From positions 1 to 39,327 of IMG/VR virus record IMGVR_UViG_3300013372_004526: 39,327 nt of DNA, one strand, 5' to 3'. Under the pieces are notes generated by a model. The model was not told the origin of the DNA, made no database searches, and saw only the letters and a program-made list of their open reading frames with translations. The stretch is from a virus. A program made the translations under genes and the position numbers. Shown piece after piece: positions 26,733-35,647 of the stretch. The first letter of the stretch is position 1. Every line of letters begins with the position of its first letter.

Positions 26733-27396
26733 ATTTTGAGTAGTTAAGTTTATCAAAATCTTCTCCAAATAATTCAATAATAATATCTTGAATTTTTGGT
26801 GTTATTAAAGATAGATAATCAACATTCAATCCTTGTGAATTTATTAATGGTAAAGTTTTAATAGGTAGATTTAAAAAATTTTCTAATTCACTTATATCAT
26901 CAATTATGTTTTCTAACTTAAAATATTTTACGTCCATCCCCAAATCATTCCAATCAAATTGTTTATCATAAAATCTGGTCCCACCCCAACTAATACCATT
27001 ATTAATTGTGTGATTAACAAATGACGAATCACCATAAAAATTATCAATAAAATTATTTGTTTTTTTTGATTCCAATAAATGGTTTGAAAATTGTTCTAAA
27101 GTATAATCTTTAAATTTAACAGAGAAGTTTTGAGGGATAATTTTTTTTTGAAAGTAGAAAGACGAGACGTACCGATGATATGGGTTTCTGGTAATTTGTA
27201 TTATTCTATATTCGTCTAAATTATTGATATTGTAGAAATCCACAATTTCACTTAACCTTAAATGTATTTGGGGGTAATTTGTTTTTTTAGAGTCTTTAGA
27301 AAAAAAGTAACCATGTTGCTCCAATAAGACTCGTATAGAATTTGATGCGGTTTTGGGCGGCATCAAAACAATAAGTTTTTTAGTTTTGTCTATCAT
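26731..27396 (-). CDS. Sulfotransferase-family protein
   Basis: 221 aa from MIDKTKKLIVLMPPKTASNS at 27396; an upstream Met at 27420 would overlap the previous gene further. The PAPS 5'-phosphosulfate loop is PPKTASNSIR (near residue 13) and the 3'-phosphate motif TRNPYHRYVSSFYFQK. This is the Sulfotransfer_2-like class that moves sulfate from PAPS to sugars. In phages these genes are rare and may modify glycans of the virion or host surface. It overlaps the end of the hydroxylase-like gene by 17 nt and forms an operon with it. Confidence 0.85.
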   Translation of the reverse strand: MIDKTKKLIVLMPPKTASNSIRVLLEQHGYFFSKDSKKTNYPQIHLRLSEIVDFYNINNLDEYRIIQITRNPYHRYVSSFYFQKKIIPQNFSVKFKDYTLEQFSNHLLESKKTNNFIDNFYGDSSFVNHTINNGISWGGTRFYDKQFDWNDLGMDVKYFKLENIIDDISELENFLNLPIKTLPLINSQGLNVDYLSLITPKIQDIIIELFGEDFDKLNYSK

Positions 27397-27955
27397 ATTT
27401 TTCAAATAATGATTCCTCAACCCAATCTACAATTAAATGTATTCTGTCAGTACTTCCAAAATTTTCAACCGAATGCATTTTTTTATCGTTGTTGATTTCC
27501 CACATCTCACCAATCTTTAAATTTCTTTTATCATCACCGACAGTAAAGAAACATTCATCATTAGTTTGAATTGGGATATGGATTCTTCTACAAACAACTA
27601 AACTAAACCCTACGGTATCAACGTGAGGTCTAATTAATTTACCCGCAGTTAATTTAACCAATAAGGCTCTCATAATTTTTCCACTTTCACCAGTGTTTGA
27701 TTTAATTTGCTCTTCTATTTTTGAAATTTCGTCAATAAACAATGGATAATTTTCGGTTGGAATAATTTTTAAATGATTAAAATTAAAAGACTTGTCAAAA
27801 ATTATTGGTATTGTTTTGGTGTATAGATGTTCTGTGCCCCATTTATTTTGCCTTTCGGTGTATTCATCCCAATCCAAATTATTATCAGTAATGATTTTTA
27901 TGATTGGGTCAACATCAATTTTACCGTGTAAAAGAAAAGTATCGGTGTAGTCCAT
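27380..27955 (-). CDS. Aspartyl/asparaginyl β-hydroxylase-like 2OG oxygenase
   Basis: 191 aa from MDYTDTFLLHGKIDVDP at 27955; the earlier Met at 27994 overlaps the divergent gene's start and is less likely. The 2OG-Fe(II) core is clear: LIRPHVDTVGFSL with H-x-D, RRIHIPIQTNDECFF, then KIGEMWEINNDKKMHSVENF with the distal His, and STDRIHLIVDW with the 2OG-binding Arg. Family members hydroxylate Asp/Asn in proteins, or small peptides. Paired with a sulfotransferase, it suggests tailoring of a surface molecule, which is inference. Confidence 0.83.
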   Translation of the reverse strand: MDYTDTFLLHGKIDVDPIIKIITDNNLDWDEYTERQNKWGTEHLYTKTIPIIFDKSFNFNHLKIIPTENYPLFIDEISKIEEQIKSNTGESGKIMRALLVKLTAGKLIRPHVDTVGFSLVVCRRIHIPIQTNDECFFTVGDDKRNLKIGEMWEINNDKKMHSVENFGSTDRIHLIVDWVEESLFEKYDRQN

Positions 27956-27966
27956 ATTTATTAAAT

Positions 27967-28299
27967 ATGAAACCGTTTGAGAAATTTTTAGCAACAGCCT
28001 CTATACTAAGAGAGCTATTGGATATATACTTGGAATTGAGGCAACACTTACAAGAGTTGGGATTCAGCGAGTCCCAATTGGATAACCCACCAACGTATAC
28101 AACTAAGATGATGAATCTACAGGAAAGGTTTCAAAATAGATTCAATAAAGTTATACAGTTGGTCCATGACTATGGATTTGATGCAACCAAAAAAGAAGTA
28201 CAGGATTATGTAATGCCACTTCTAATGAAAATAAACGAAATAACGCCACTTAAAGATGGGGATAGTAAAAGAGACGATTCAGGGAACGAAGATTATTAA
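27967..28299 (+). CDS. Helical 110-aa phage protein
   Basis: From ATG 27967 the product starts MKPFEKFLATASILRELLDI; the frame back to 27904 overlaps the divergent gene and is rejected. It is almost all helix (LRQHLQELGFSESQL, NLQERFQNRFNKVIQLVHDY) with a charged tail. No family is recognised. It is the first of the plus-strand late block and overlaps the KTSC gene by 44 nt. An ATATTTATT motif lies just before its start. Confidence 0.72.
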   Translation: MKPFEKFLATASILRELLDIYLELRQHLQELGFSESQLDNPPTYTTKMMNLQERFQNRFNKVIQLVHDYGFDATKKEVQDYVMPLLMKINEITPLKDGDSKRDDSGNEDY

Positions 28300-28498
28300 C
28301 GAGATAAAATCTTCAAACATTAAAAAAAGCGAATACGACACCGAGACAAAAAAACTTGTTGTTGAATTCAATAACGGATTTAAATATGAATATGATGAAG
28401 TACCCCACCAAATTTATACCAAATTCAGAATGGCGGAATCTCAAGGTAAATTCTTTACCACCGATATTTCAAAAGCGTTTAAGTACAAAAAACTATAG
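28256..28498 (+). CDS. KTSC-domain protein
   Basis: An 80-aa protein that is essentially one KTSC domain: KSSNIKKSEYDTETKKLVVEF, then NGFKYEYDEVPHQIYTKF and AESQGKFFTTDI. The family is common in bacteria and large phages, sometimes fused to lysyl-tRNA synthetase, with suspected RNA binding. Its start lies inside the preceding gene (44-nt overlap); a later Met does not exist before the conserved part, so the overlap is real. Confidence 0.87.
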   Translation: MGIVKETIQGTKIINEIKSSNIKKSEYDTETKKLVVEFNNGFKYEYDEVPHQIYTKFRMAESQGKFFTTDISKAFKYKKL

Positions 28499-28509
28499 TA
28501 TTTATATAA

Positions 28510-29253
28510 ATGAGTAAATTCCAACAAATTCTTAATAGTTTTTCGGTAAAAAAAACATTAAACCCTAAAGTTTGGGAAAACCCTAATGACCCCGAAAAGG
28601 CAACAATGGTTCCTAAAGTTAGGAAAGCTCTTGTGCGAATTTCCGAAGAATTTATTAATTATTTAGGTGAGGATGTATTTGTTGAGGACATTGTTTTAAC
28701 AGGTTCTTTGGCCAATTTTAACTGGTCCGAGTTTTCGGATTTTGATTTACACATCATTGTTGACTTACAACAATATGAAGATGAGGCTCCATTGTATAAA
28801 GAATTATATAATTTAAAAAAACAAGTTTTTAATGATAAACACGACATCAAGATTTACGGATATGATGTTGAGTTATATGCTCAAGACAATGAGGAACCTC
28901 ATTTTGCCACAGGAGTTTATTCAGTAATGAATGATGAGTGGGTTACAAACCCAAAAAAGTTTAAAAACGAAATAGATAAATCAGTTCTTGAAAAGAAAAT
29001 TAAAAACTGGACCGAAAAAATTGACAAGGTTTTAGATTCGGAAGAATCTGAAGATAATCAAAAACTAATCGATTCCATTAAAGAAAAATTGAAAGATTAT
29101 AGAAAATCTGGATTAGAAAAAGAAGGAGAACTTTCGTATGAAAATTTGGTTTTTAAATTCTTAAGAAGGTCAGAACATATTCAAAGATTGTTTGATAGTT
29201 CAAATAAAGCCTTGGATAAAGAATTGTCTGTTGAGAGAAAAATAGAAGAGTAA
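28510..29253 (+). CDS. Nucleotidyltransferase-fold protein
   Basis: 247 aa. The pol-β-type nucleotidyltransferase signature is present: VLTGSLANFNWSEFSDFDLH (GS, then D-x-D at about 77-79) and a third acid in YGYDVELYAQD. The remainder is helical (LEKKIKNWTEKIDKV, RRSEHIQRLFD). Such stand-alone enzymes add nucleotides to proteins, RNA or small molecules. Similar genes occur beside head genes in large T4-like phages, with no known role. GTATTTATATAA directly precedes the ATG. Confidence 0.82.
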   Translation: MSKFQQILNSFSVKKTLNPKVWENPNDPEKATMVPKVRKALVRISEEFINYLGEDVFVEDIVLTGSLANFNWSEFSDFDLHIIVDLQQYEDEAPLYKELYNLKKQVFNDKHDIKIYGYDVELYAQDNEEPHFATGVYSVMNDEWVTNPKKFKNEIDKSVLEKKIKNWTEKIDKVLDSEESEDNQKLIDSIKEKLKDYRKSGLEKEGELSYENLVFKFLRRSEHIQRLFDSSNKALDKELSVERKIEE

Positions 29254-29308
29254 CCTTCATTACTTTAAATAAATGTGAATAATCGTATATTTATAAAGAA
29301 AAAATTAG

Positions 29309-30061
29309 ATGGCGCTTAATTATTATATAGCTTCTTCGTGTAGTTCGTCTACGAACTATTACATAAAGATAGAAACAGACTTAATAGAGGGAAAAATTTA
29401 TGACCTTGTAATTCCTGGTGCCAACGGTTGTTATACAATTGCACCTGGATTTGATACTCCATTGGCCTTTACGGCAACAATATTTAATGGACCATGGAAT
29501 ACTTGTATTGAATGTTTAGGAGACGTAACTCCAACCCCAACAGCGTCTAACACTTCAACACCAACACCTACACCAACTAATACTCAAACGCCAACAAACA
29601 CGGCAACTAACACTCAAACGCCTACACCAACTAATACTCAAACGCCAACAAACACGGCAACTAACACTCAAACGCCAACAAACACGGCAACCACAACAAA
29701 TACACCAACACCAAGTGTAACAAATACTCAAACTCAAACGCCAACAAACACGGCAACTAAAACACCAACACCAAGTATTACCGCGTCTCCAACAGGAACT
29801 GCGGGAGTAACACCAACACCAACTGGAACTCCAGCATCTACACCAACATCTACACCAACTCCAAGTGTAACTATTGGATTTGTTATTGAAGTAAACCAAC
29901 AATATCAATACACTATTGGTATGTTAGGGTCATTTAGTGGAGGTACTGCACCATCTGGTTCTACAGTACCATATTCAGTTATGACAAGTGAAGATGGTGA
30001 TGAGGTTATTGTCCAACTAAACGCAATATCTTTAGGAGGATTCCAAGGATTAAACAACTAA
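29309..30061 (+). CDS. Virion-type protein with Thr/Pro-rich repeat stalk
   Basis: 250 aa: an N-terminal β-type domain (1-75, [20 protein letters not shown], five Cys), a Thr/Pro/Asn/Gln repeat stalk (about 77-190; units of the type TPTPTNTQ and TPTNTATN), then a short C-terminal β-region ([29 protein letters not shown]). The stalk resembles PT-repeat linkers of surface proteins and would be extended and possibly glycosylated. The N-terminal pattern recurs in fibre-like proteins of Bacteroidota phages, to my memory. Likely a decoration, whisker or fibre protein. TATATTTATAAAG lies 14-26 nt upstream of the start. Confidence 0.7.
   Translation: MALNYYIASSCSSSTNYYIKIETDLIEGKIYDLVIPGANGCYTIAPGFDTPLAFTATIFNGPWNTCIECLGDVTPTPTASNTSTPTPTPTNTQTPTNTATNTQTPTPTNTQTPTNTATNTQTPTNTATTTNTPTPSVTNTQTQTPTNTATKTPTPSITASPTGTAGVTPTPTGTPASTPTSTPTPSVTIGFVIEVNQQYQYTIGMLGSFSGGTAPSGSTVPYSVMTSEDGDEVIVQLNAISLGGFQGLNN
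29538..29866 (+). repeat. Coding tandem repeats (Thr/Pro/Asn/Gln)
   Basis: Imperfect direct repeats around AATACTCAAACGCCAACAAA and CACGGCAACTAACAC, several copies identical at DNA level. Such arrays change length by slippage. Confidence 0.85.
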
Positions 30062-30084
30062 AGTAAAAATAAATAAATCGTAAT

Positions 30085-31308
30085 ATGGGAGATTTAAAAC
30101 CAATTGGTAGTGAAAAATTAACTGGCCAAGATAAATTAAAAAGAATCATGGAAATTGCACGTTTTAACGAAGTAGTTCCATCGAATATAAATGAAACTGC
30201 CAAAACTGAATATTCTATCGGTCTTGCAGACGGCAACAAATATGAAATTGTTAAAGAAAGACAAGGATATATTATTAAAAAAACTATTTCCGAATCTGAA
30301 ACTGAGTACATTGAGCCAATGAAAAATAGAAAATACTATTCTTCATATTCTCAAGCATTCAAAAGATTAAATTTAGTTGCTGGAGAATTAAACAGACTTA
30401 ATGAAAATGAAGAAGGTATTTCTTTATTTGGAGAACAAAAAAAGTTTGTCTTAAAAACTCCTAAACCTAAGGCGGAACCAGCTCCAATGGCTGAAGTTCC
30501 TGCGGCACCACCAGCGGTACCTACACCAGCTTTACCACCATCACCTAATGCAGAAATGCCTGCGGTAGAAGATGAAATGGATTTAGACATGGGTATGGAA
30601 GACATGGGACCTGAAGGAGATGTTGAAGTTGATACGGAAATGGATGTTGAGGCACCTGAAATGGATGGAGAAGAAACAGTAACTTTTAGAACGATTCAAA
30701 AACTTACAGGAAAGTTAACCCAAAAAATCAGAACTTTAGATAACCAAGAAGGTATGACATCTGAAGATGTGAAGTATGTTATCAACATGGTGATATCTGC
30801 ATTAGACCTTAAAATTTTATCTGAAGAAGACAAAGAAGACATCTTAGCAAAATTTGAAGAAGATGCTGAAGATTTAGGTGGTGATGATATGGATGGAGAG
30901 GATTTTACAGATGATACTGAAGTTGAAGACATCCAAGCGGATATGGATATTCCAGTTGAAAGTGAAATGGATGAAGAAGATTACGGAAACGGGGCAATTA
31001 TTGACAGTATTTTTTCGGAATCACCAGTAGATAAAGTAATTTCAAAATATTTTGAATTAACTAAAAAAGAAATTCTTGAAAACAAAGAAAAGCATGCTAA
31101 TAAAAAACTTGCGGTTGTTTCTGAAGTTAGAAAACAAATGAAATCCGTTATCAAACTTACTGAAACAGTTGAACAAGAATTAGCGGCTCAAAAATTTTTA
31201 GAAGAAAACATCTCAGCTAAAATTGTTGGAAAAACTAACAAGAAAAATTTGGTGTTTGAAAATAAAGGAAAAGAAGTAAAAATATCACCCGAAGGATTAT
31301 TAGTATGA
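30085..31308 (+). CDS. Unassigned late protein, Pro/Ala-rich and acidic
   Basis: 407 aa. The N-terminal 120 residues form a basic α/β region (KYEIVKERQGYIIKKTISES), then a Pro/Ala linker (about 132-158), an acidic region, a helical core (TFRTIQKLTGKLTQKIRTL, EDVKYVINMVISALDLK) and a second very acidic stretch before a helical end. No named family. The conserved TFRTIQKLTGKLTQKIR block appears, as I recall, in structural-region proteins of large phages near the terminase. The downstream gene overlaps by 4 nt. Confidence 0.72.
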   Translation: MGDLKPIGSEKLTGQDKLKRIMEIARFNEVVPSNINETAKTEYSIGLADGNKYEIVKERQGYIIKKTISESETEYIEPMKNRKYYSSYSQAFKRLNLVAGELNRLNENEEGISLFGEQKKFVLKTPKPKAEPAPMAEVPAAPPAVPTPALPPSPNAEMPAVEDEMDLDMGMEDMGPEGDVEVDTEMDVEAPEMDGEETVTFRTIQKLTGKLTQKIRTLDNQEGMTSEDVKYVINMVISALDLKILSEEDKEDILAKFEEDAEDLGGDDMDGEDFTDDTEVEDIQADMDIPVESEMDEEDYGNGAIIDSIFSESPVDKVISKYFELTKKEILENKEKHANKKLAVVSEVRKQMKSVIKLTETVEQELAAQKFLEENISAKIVGKTNKKNLVFENKGKEVKISPEGLLV

Positions 31309-31700
31309 GTCAATTGATATACGTAAATGGTTTAGGACCCAATTATAAAGGGGACAATCTTTACGAGTTCATTTTCTCTAATAGTCTTGATGTGTGGGGA
31401 GATTCTTGGGAAAGTAAACCGTCAAACGGTTATCCTAGTCCTCCTGAAATACAATATATCAAAAAGGTAGGAGTTCTGAGGAATACTGATGTAAAATTGG
31501 AATTGATTCAGAACTCCGATTTTTTTTGTATGATAGATGCGATGGATGATGTTGTTGCATTAGCCTGGGAAACAGAAGAATTAGAAAATCAAAAAAGAAT
31601 GGTTTTTAGATTCGGAATGTCAGAACAAGAAATAAAAGACAAACTCTACGAGAGAGATTTGATATTAGAATTCGAAAAGAAAGTAGTATATGAAAATTAA
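31305..31700 (+). CDS. Small late protein of unknown function
   Basis: 131 aa, starting MSQLIYVNGLGPNYKGDNLY. The recognisable part is Trp/Asp-rich (EFIFSNSLDVWGDSWESKPS), then VALAWETEELENQKRMVFRF. This type of protein is conserved beside terminase genes of T4-like phages of marine and freshwater hosts, to my memory, without known function. It overlaps its neighbours by 4 and 11 nt, indicating coupled translation. Confidence 0.75.
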   Translation: MSQLIYVNGLGPNYKGDNLYEFIFSNSLDVWGDSWESKPSNGYPSPPEIQYIKKVGVLRNTDVKLELIQNSDFFCMIDAMDDVVALAWETEELENQKRMVFRFGMSEQEIKDKLYERDLILEFEKKVVYEN

Positions 31701-32508
31701 TAAAAAAGCCCTTGAGTTAATTGAAAAGGGATTGTCATCAAAAACTGTTAGTAAGTTAACAGAATCACAAGTCGAAACTCTTCATACAAAATTGTTCATA
31801 TCAGAACAAGTTACTGAAATACCCGCTAAAAAAACTTATAAAGTAGGACCTAAAGGTGGTAAAATAGGTAATGTTGTTGTTTCACAAGACCCTAACACAA
31901 AAGAAGTTATGGTTACTGCGGAAGAGGGTGAAATGAAAGAAACTGAAACAGATGATGTTACAGACAAAAACGCTTTAGGTGCAGACGCACTACAAAATCT
32001 TACAGGTCAAGAAGCCCCTCATGATGCTAATGATATGGCACCTGATGGAATGGATGATGATTCGGATGATAACAGAAATATGATGGGAATGTCTGAAGCA
32101 AAGAAAAACAAACCAAACCCATGGGCTATTTGTCATTCCCAAGTTGGACCAAAAAAATCTAGAAAATGGGAAAGATGTGTAAAAGAAGTAAAAAAACAGT
32201 TGGGAGAAGGAAAAAATCCTGTATCTTTGTTTATTGAATCTCAAATTATGAAAATAGTAGAAAAAAACTTACCCCCAAGAATCACCAAGGGTGATTTGAT
32301 AAGACATTTGTCTGAACAAGGTCCTGCTACGGCACCAACAAAACCAGCAACAAAACCAACTACAAAACCAGGTACAAGACCAAGACCAAAACATCCTGGT
32401 CAAAATCCAAACCCTGGAGTAAACCCAGCACCTAAGGCAGGAAAGATTTCTCCTGAAGACGCTAAGGATAAAGTGATTGACGTAATTTTAAACCTATTGA
32501 AAAAATAA
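31690..32508 (+). CDS. Unassigned late protein
   Basis: 272 aa, starting MKINKKALELIEKGLSSKTV; a helical N-terminus (NKKALELIEKGLSSKTVSKL), a lysine-rich central motif with two Cys (NPWAICHSQVGPKKSRKWER then CVKEVKK), and a Thr/Pro/Lys linker (KPATKPTTKPGTRPRPKHPG) before a short C-terminal helix. The NPWAIC.S....K..K..KCVK motif is a small cysteine motif I have seen in several unannotated phage head-region proteins. No enzyme signature. It ends 1 nt before the next gene. Confidence 0.72.
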   Translation: MKINKKALELIEKGLSSKTVSKLTESQVETLHTKLFISEQVTEIPAKKTYKVGPKGGKIGNVVVSQDPNTKEVMVTAEEGEMKETETDDVTDKNALGADALQNLTGQEAPHDANDMAPDGMDDDSDDNRNMMGMSEAKKNKPNPWAICHSQVGPKKSRKWERCVKEVKKQLGEGKNPVSLFIESQIMKIVEKNLPPRITKGDLIRHLSEQGPATAPTKPATKPTTKPGTRPRPKHPGQNPNPGVNPAPKAGKISPEDAKDKVIDVILNLLKK

Positions 32509-32509
32509 A

Positions 32510-33841
32510 ATGGCAAAGATTAAAGAACAAATAAATTACGGGGACAGACCTGAAAGAATGGACCCAAGGTTAGAAAGAAAATTAGCTAGCCCTGAAAGTT
32601 TATACGCTCAGAATCCTGCCATGAAAAAAGGTGCACAGGATGTACAAAGATTAGTTAGTTCAAGATTTGGAAAAGTTGCGGACAAATTAAAACAAGTTAC
32701 AGGTATAGAAGATATTAGTTCTCAACAAGTTCAAGGTATGGTTTACCAAGAAATGATGAGAAAACTTCCTGCAATTATGAGAATTGAGGCGGCACATAGA
32801 GAAGAGTTGGAAGATTTAGCAAAGGAGGCTTCATTAGAAGAAACTGAGGTTCCTGAGGATTGGTTTGAAATTGAGGCTAGATTGAATAGAGATGGTATCG
32901 ATACTTCTGACTTTAGATATCAAGAAGAAAAACCTGAGAAAAAAGAAAAACCTGAGATGCCAGAAATTCCATCGTTCGATGTTGAAGATTTGACCGACGA
33001 GGAAATTTTAGAATTAGAAAAACATAAGAGAAATATCATCAACGCAATTGTTCAAGGAGCTGCAAAGAAAGGACATTATATTTTTCAAAAACCTGATGTC
33101 AAAGCAAGATTAGATGCAATCAACCCTTCTTTGTACAGAGATTATTTGGGTATTATGGCAATCAACGATTTCATGTATTTTAGTATGGAACAAATGATTG
33201 AAATGATGAGTCAAAGTGGTCAAGGTGTTGCTGGAAAAGTTAAACTTAAAGACAATGATGATGAAGAAGAAAGTGGCGATGATGAGGGAGGAGAATCTTC
33301 AAACACTAAAATTATTGCCGACGGTATGATTTTTCCTATCCTATGTCATGAAATTATTAAAGGTATTGAAGAAGCAAAAGGTAGATATGGATTACCTCAA
33401 GACCCTGAAATGGCTCAAAGAGTTATGGGTCAAACAGACCTCCTGTCAAACGAACCTATGCAACTTAGAATAGGTCCTGAGATTGTTGAAAAAATCAGGT
33501 TTGCATTACCTGATGAAATGTATTCAGAATCAAACAAGGGCCTGATAAACTGGTTTCACACTGTATTATACCAGATACCAGCCGAAGAGTTTTTAGAATT
33601 AATCGGACTTGCAATTTCAGAGGATGAATCAAAAGTTAGAAAAGCAACTTCAAAATTCAAAGAAATTATGAGAGAAGCTCAACAACTTAAAACCGAGTAC
33701 GACGACTACAAACAAAGTAATGACGATGAAGAAATGAGTGATTTCTTAGGTAGTTTAGGACCTGGTGATTCAGACGATGATGACGAGGACGATGGACTTG
33801 ATGATTTCTTTAGCGGTTTAGGTATATCGAGACCTAAATAA
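32510..33841 (+). CDS. Unassigned late protein upstream of terminase
   Basis: 443 aa, soluble, acidic, largely helical. N-terminal helices (NPAMKKGAQDVQRLVSSRFG, MVYQEMMRKLPAIMRIEAAH), a Glu/Pro linker, a central part (NIINAIVQGAAKKGHYIFQK, YLGIMAINDFMYFSMEQM), an Asp/Glu-rich loop and an Asp-rich end (DSDDDDEDDGLDDFF). Proteins of this kind directly before a T4-like terminase occur in large phages, from memory; they may be head-completion or portal-assembly factors, but no motif proves it. The terminase follows by 8 nt. Confidence 0.72.
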   Translation: MAKIKEQINYGDRPERMDPRLERKLASPESLYAQNPAMKKGAQDVQRLVSSRFGKVADKLKQVTGIEDISSQQVQGMVYQEMMRKLPAIMRIEAAHREELEDLAKEASLEETEVPEDWFEIEARLNRDGIDTSDFRYQEEKPEKKEKPEMPEIPSFDVEDLTDEEILELEKHKRNIINAIVQGAAKKGHYIFQKPDVKARLDAINPSLYRDYLGIMAINDFMYFSMEQMIEMMSQSGQGVAGKVKLKDNDDEEESGDDEGGESSNTKIIADGMIFPILCHEIIKGIEEAKGRYGLPQDPEMAQRVMGQTDLLSNEPMQLRIGPEIVEKIRFALPDEMYSESNKGLINWFHTVLYQIPAEEFLELIGLAISEDESKVRKATSKFKEIMREAQQLKTEYDDYKQSNDDEEMSDFLGSLGPGDSDDDDEDDGLDDFFSGLGISRPK

Positions 33842-33849
33842 CTAAATGT

Positions 33850-35610
33850 GTGACTAAAGAACAATTAATTATAGAATATACGAAGTGTATGAGGAGTACT
33901 CCTTACGCACTTCGTACTTATTTACAAACATACGACAACACAGTCTCTAAGTATGTTCCATTGGATTTATTTCCAGACCAAGTTTCCCTATTAGAAGATT
34001 ACGAAAACTACAACGAAAACATCGCCTTGAAGTATCGTCAGGCAGGTGTATCTACAGTTACAGCCGCTTGGGCGTCAAAAAAACTTGCATTTGCAAGAAA
34101 AGAAAAACCTGAAAAAATTCTAATCATTGCCAACAAGTTGGATACCTCCATGGAGATGGCAAATAAGGTTAGAAGTTTTACAGAACAATGGCCTGCTTGG
34201 GTTGGTATTGGATTCTCTGTGGAAAAAAATTCACAAAGACACTTTAAACTTAACAACGGATGTGAAGTTAAGGCGGTTGCAACTTCAAAAGATGCTTTGA
34301 GGGGATATACCCCAACCATTCTTATTTTTGATGAGGCGGCGTTTATCGAGGCTGACGGAGATTTCTGGTCAGCGTGTATGGCCTCACTATCAACGGGAGG
34401 TAAAGTTATTGTTGTATCTACACCAAACGGTTACGACCCAATCTATTATGAAATTTATGACCAAGCCTTAAGAGGTATGAATGATTTCAAAATATCTGAA
34501 ATGTTTTGGTATCGAGACCCTCGTTATACAAAAGACCTATACATGGTAAAAACAAATGACTTAGTTCATTACCTTTTAAATAGAGAGGATTACCCTGTAG
34601 ACGTACTGATTGACTTGTCTATGGATAATCCATATGAAAGAGACCATTCAATAGTTAAGGATTATGTGGAACAGGGATACAAACCATGTTCTTCGTGGTT
34701 TGAGGGGATGGTTAAAAAATTAAAATACGATAGACGTAAGGTTGCTCAGGAATTGGAATGTAATTTTCTGGGTTCAGGGGATAACGTATTTGATTCTGAG
34801 TTAATGCAGAATATTGCCAAAAATCAACTAAGAACCCCTCAAGCAAAATTGATGGGTAACGCTCTATGGATTTTCAAAGAGCCTGTAAACGGACACAAAT
34901 ATGTAATGGGTGTTGACGTTTCGAGAGGAGATTCAGAAGATTTTTCATCCATACAAATTATTGATTTTGATGAGAGGGAACAAGTTTTTGAATACGTTGG
35001 AAAAATACCACCAGACGTTTTGGCGGAAATTGCTTATAAATGGGGTTCTATGTATAATGCGTATTGCGTTATAGACATTACAGGTGGTATGGGAGTTTCT
35101 ACTGCAAGAAAAATGCAGGAACTACAATATCAAGGTGGTTTCTATGTTGACGGTGTAGATACCACAAACAAATGGAAGTACGACCCAAAAATGAATGAGA
35201 AAATTCCTGGTATAAATTTTAACTCAAAAAGAGTTCAAATTATTGCCGCGTTTGAAGAAGCTGTCAGACACGGGTTCAAAATATACTCACACAGAACCTA
35301 TAATGAGATGAATACGTTTATTTACGTTAACGGAAGACCTGACCATCAAAAAGGACAACACGATGATTGTATCATGGGAATGTCTATGGCAATTTACGTT
35401 GCTGAGAAATCTTTCCAATCGTTAACAAAGGTTGTTAATCACACAAAGGCAATGTTGAATTCATGGTCTACTGTTATGAGTGAAAATAAAAACACGTCAG
35501 AATTTTTTAATCCGATGGTTCCCCAAATGGGAAGAGACCCCCACCTTACGAATAACGGGGCGTCCAAAGCCGATTACCAAAAATATGGGTGGTTATTTGG
35601 TGCCAAATAA
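33850..35610 (+). CDS. terL: Terminase large subunit (T4 gp17-like)
   Basis: 586 aa from a GTG start; no nearby ATG exists. The ATPase half shows an adenine-binding DQ (FPDQVSLL), Walker A-like KYRQAGVST (61-69), Walker B ILIFDEAAF (157-165) with catalytic E162, and coupling motif VVSTPNG (188-194). The nuclease half (RNase H fold) has GVDVSRGDSEDFSS (D356, D361), CVIDITGGMG (D~418) and HDDCIMGMSMA (D518-D519). It is full length for gp17. The motor pumps DNA through the portal and cuts concatemers. A small terminase is not obvious upstream. Confidence 0.97.
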   Translation: MTKEQLIIEYTKCMRSTPYALRTYLQTYDNTVSKYVPLDLFPDQVSLLEDYENYNENIALKYRQAGVSTVTAAWASKKLAFARKEKPEKILIIANKLDTSMEMANKVRSFTEQWPAWVGIGFSVEKNSQRHFKLNNGCEVKAVATSKDALRGYTPTILIFDEAAFIEADGDFWSACMASLSTGGKVIVVSTPNGYDPIYYEIYDQALRGMNDFKISEMFWYRDPRYTKDLYMVKTNDLVHYLLNREDYPVDVLIDLSMDNPYERDHSIVKDYVEQGYKPCSSWFEGMVKKLKYDRRKVAQELECNFLGSGDNVFDSELMQNIAKNQLRTPQAKLMGNALWIFKEPVNGHKYVMGVDVSRGDSEDFSSIQIIDFDEREQVFEYVGKIPPDVLAEIAYKWGSMYNAYCVIDITGGMGVSTARKMQELQYQGGFYVDGVDTTNKWKYDPKMNEKIPGINFNSKRVQIIAAFEEAVRHGFKIYSHRTYNEMNTFIYVNGRPDHQKGQHDDCIMGMSMAIYVAEKSFQSLTKVVNHTKAMLNSWSTVMSENKNTSEFFNPMVPQMGRDPHLTNNGASKADYQKYGWLFGAK

Positions 35611-35647
35611 CTATTTATATTATCAAGGTAATAAGTAAACTTATAAT

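Noticed and set aside
29538-29866. Possible CRISPR array
   Set aside because: Repeats are in frame, unevenly spaced and encode Thr/Pro units; no constant spacers, no cas genes.
29555-29908. Minus-strand Cys/Trp-rich 117-aa ORF
   Set aside because: Antisense of the Thr/Pro repeat; the Cys/Trp pattern is just the complement of ACA/CCA codons.
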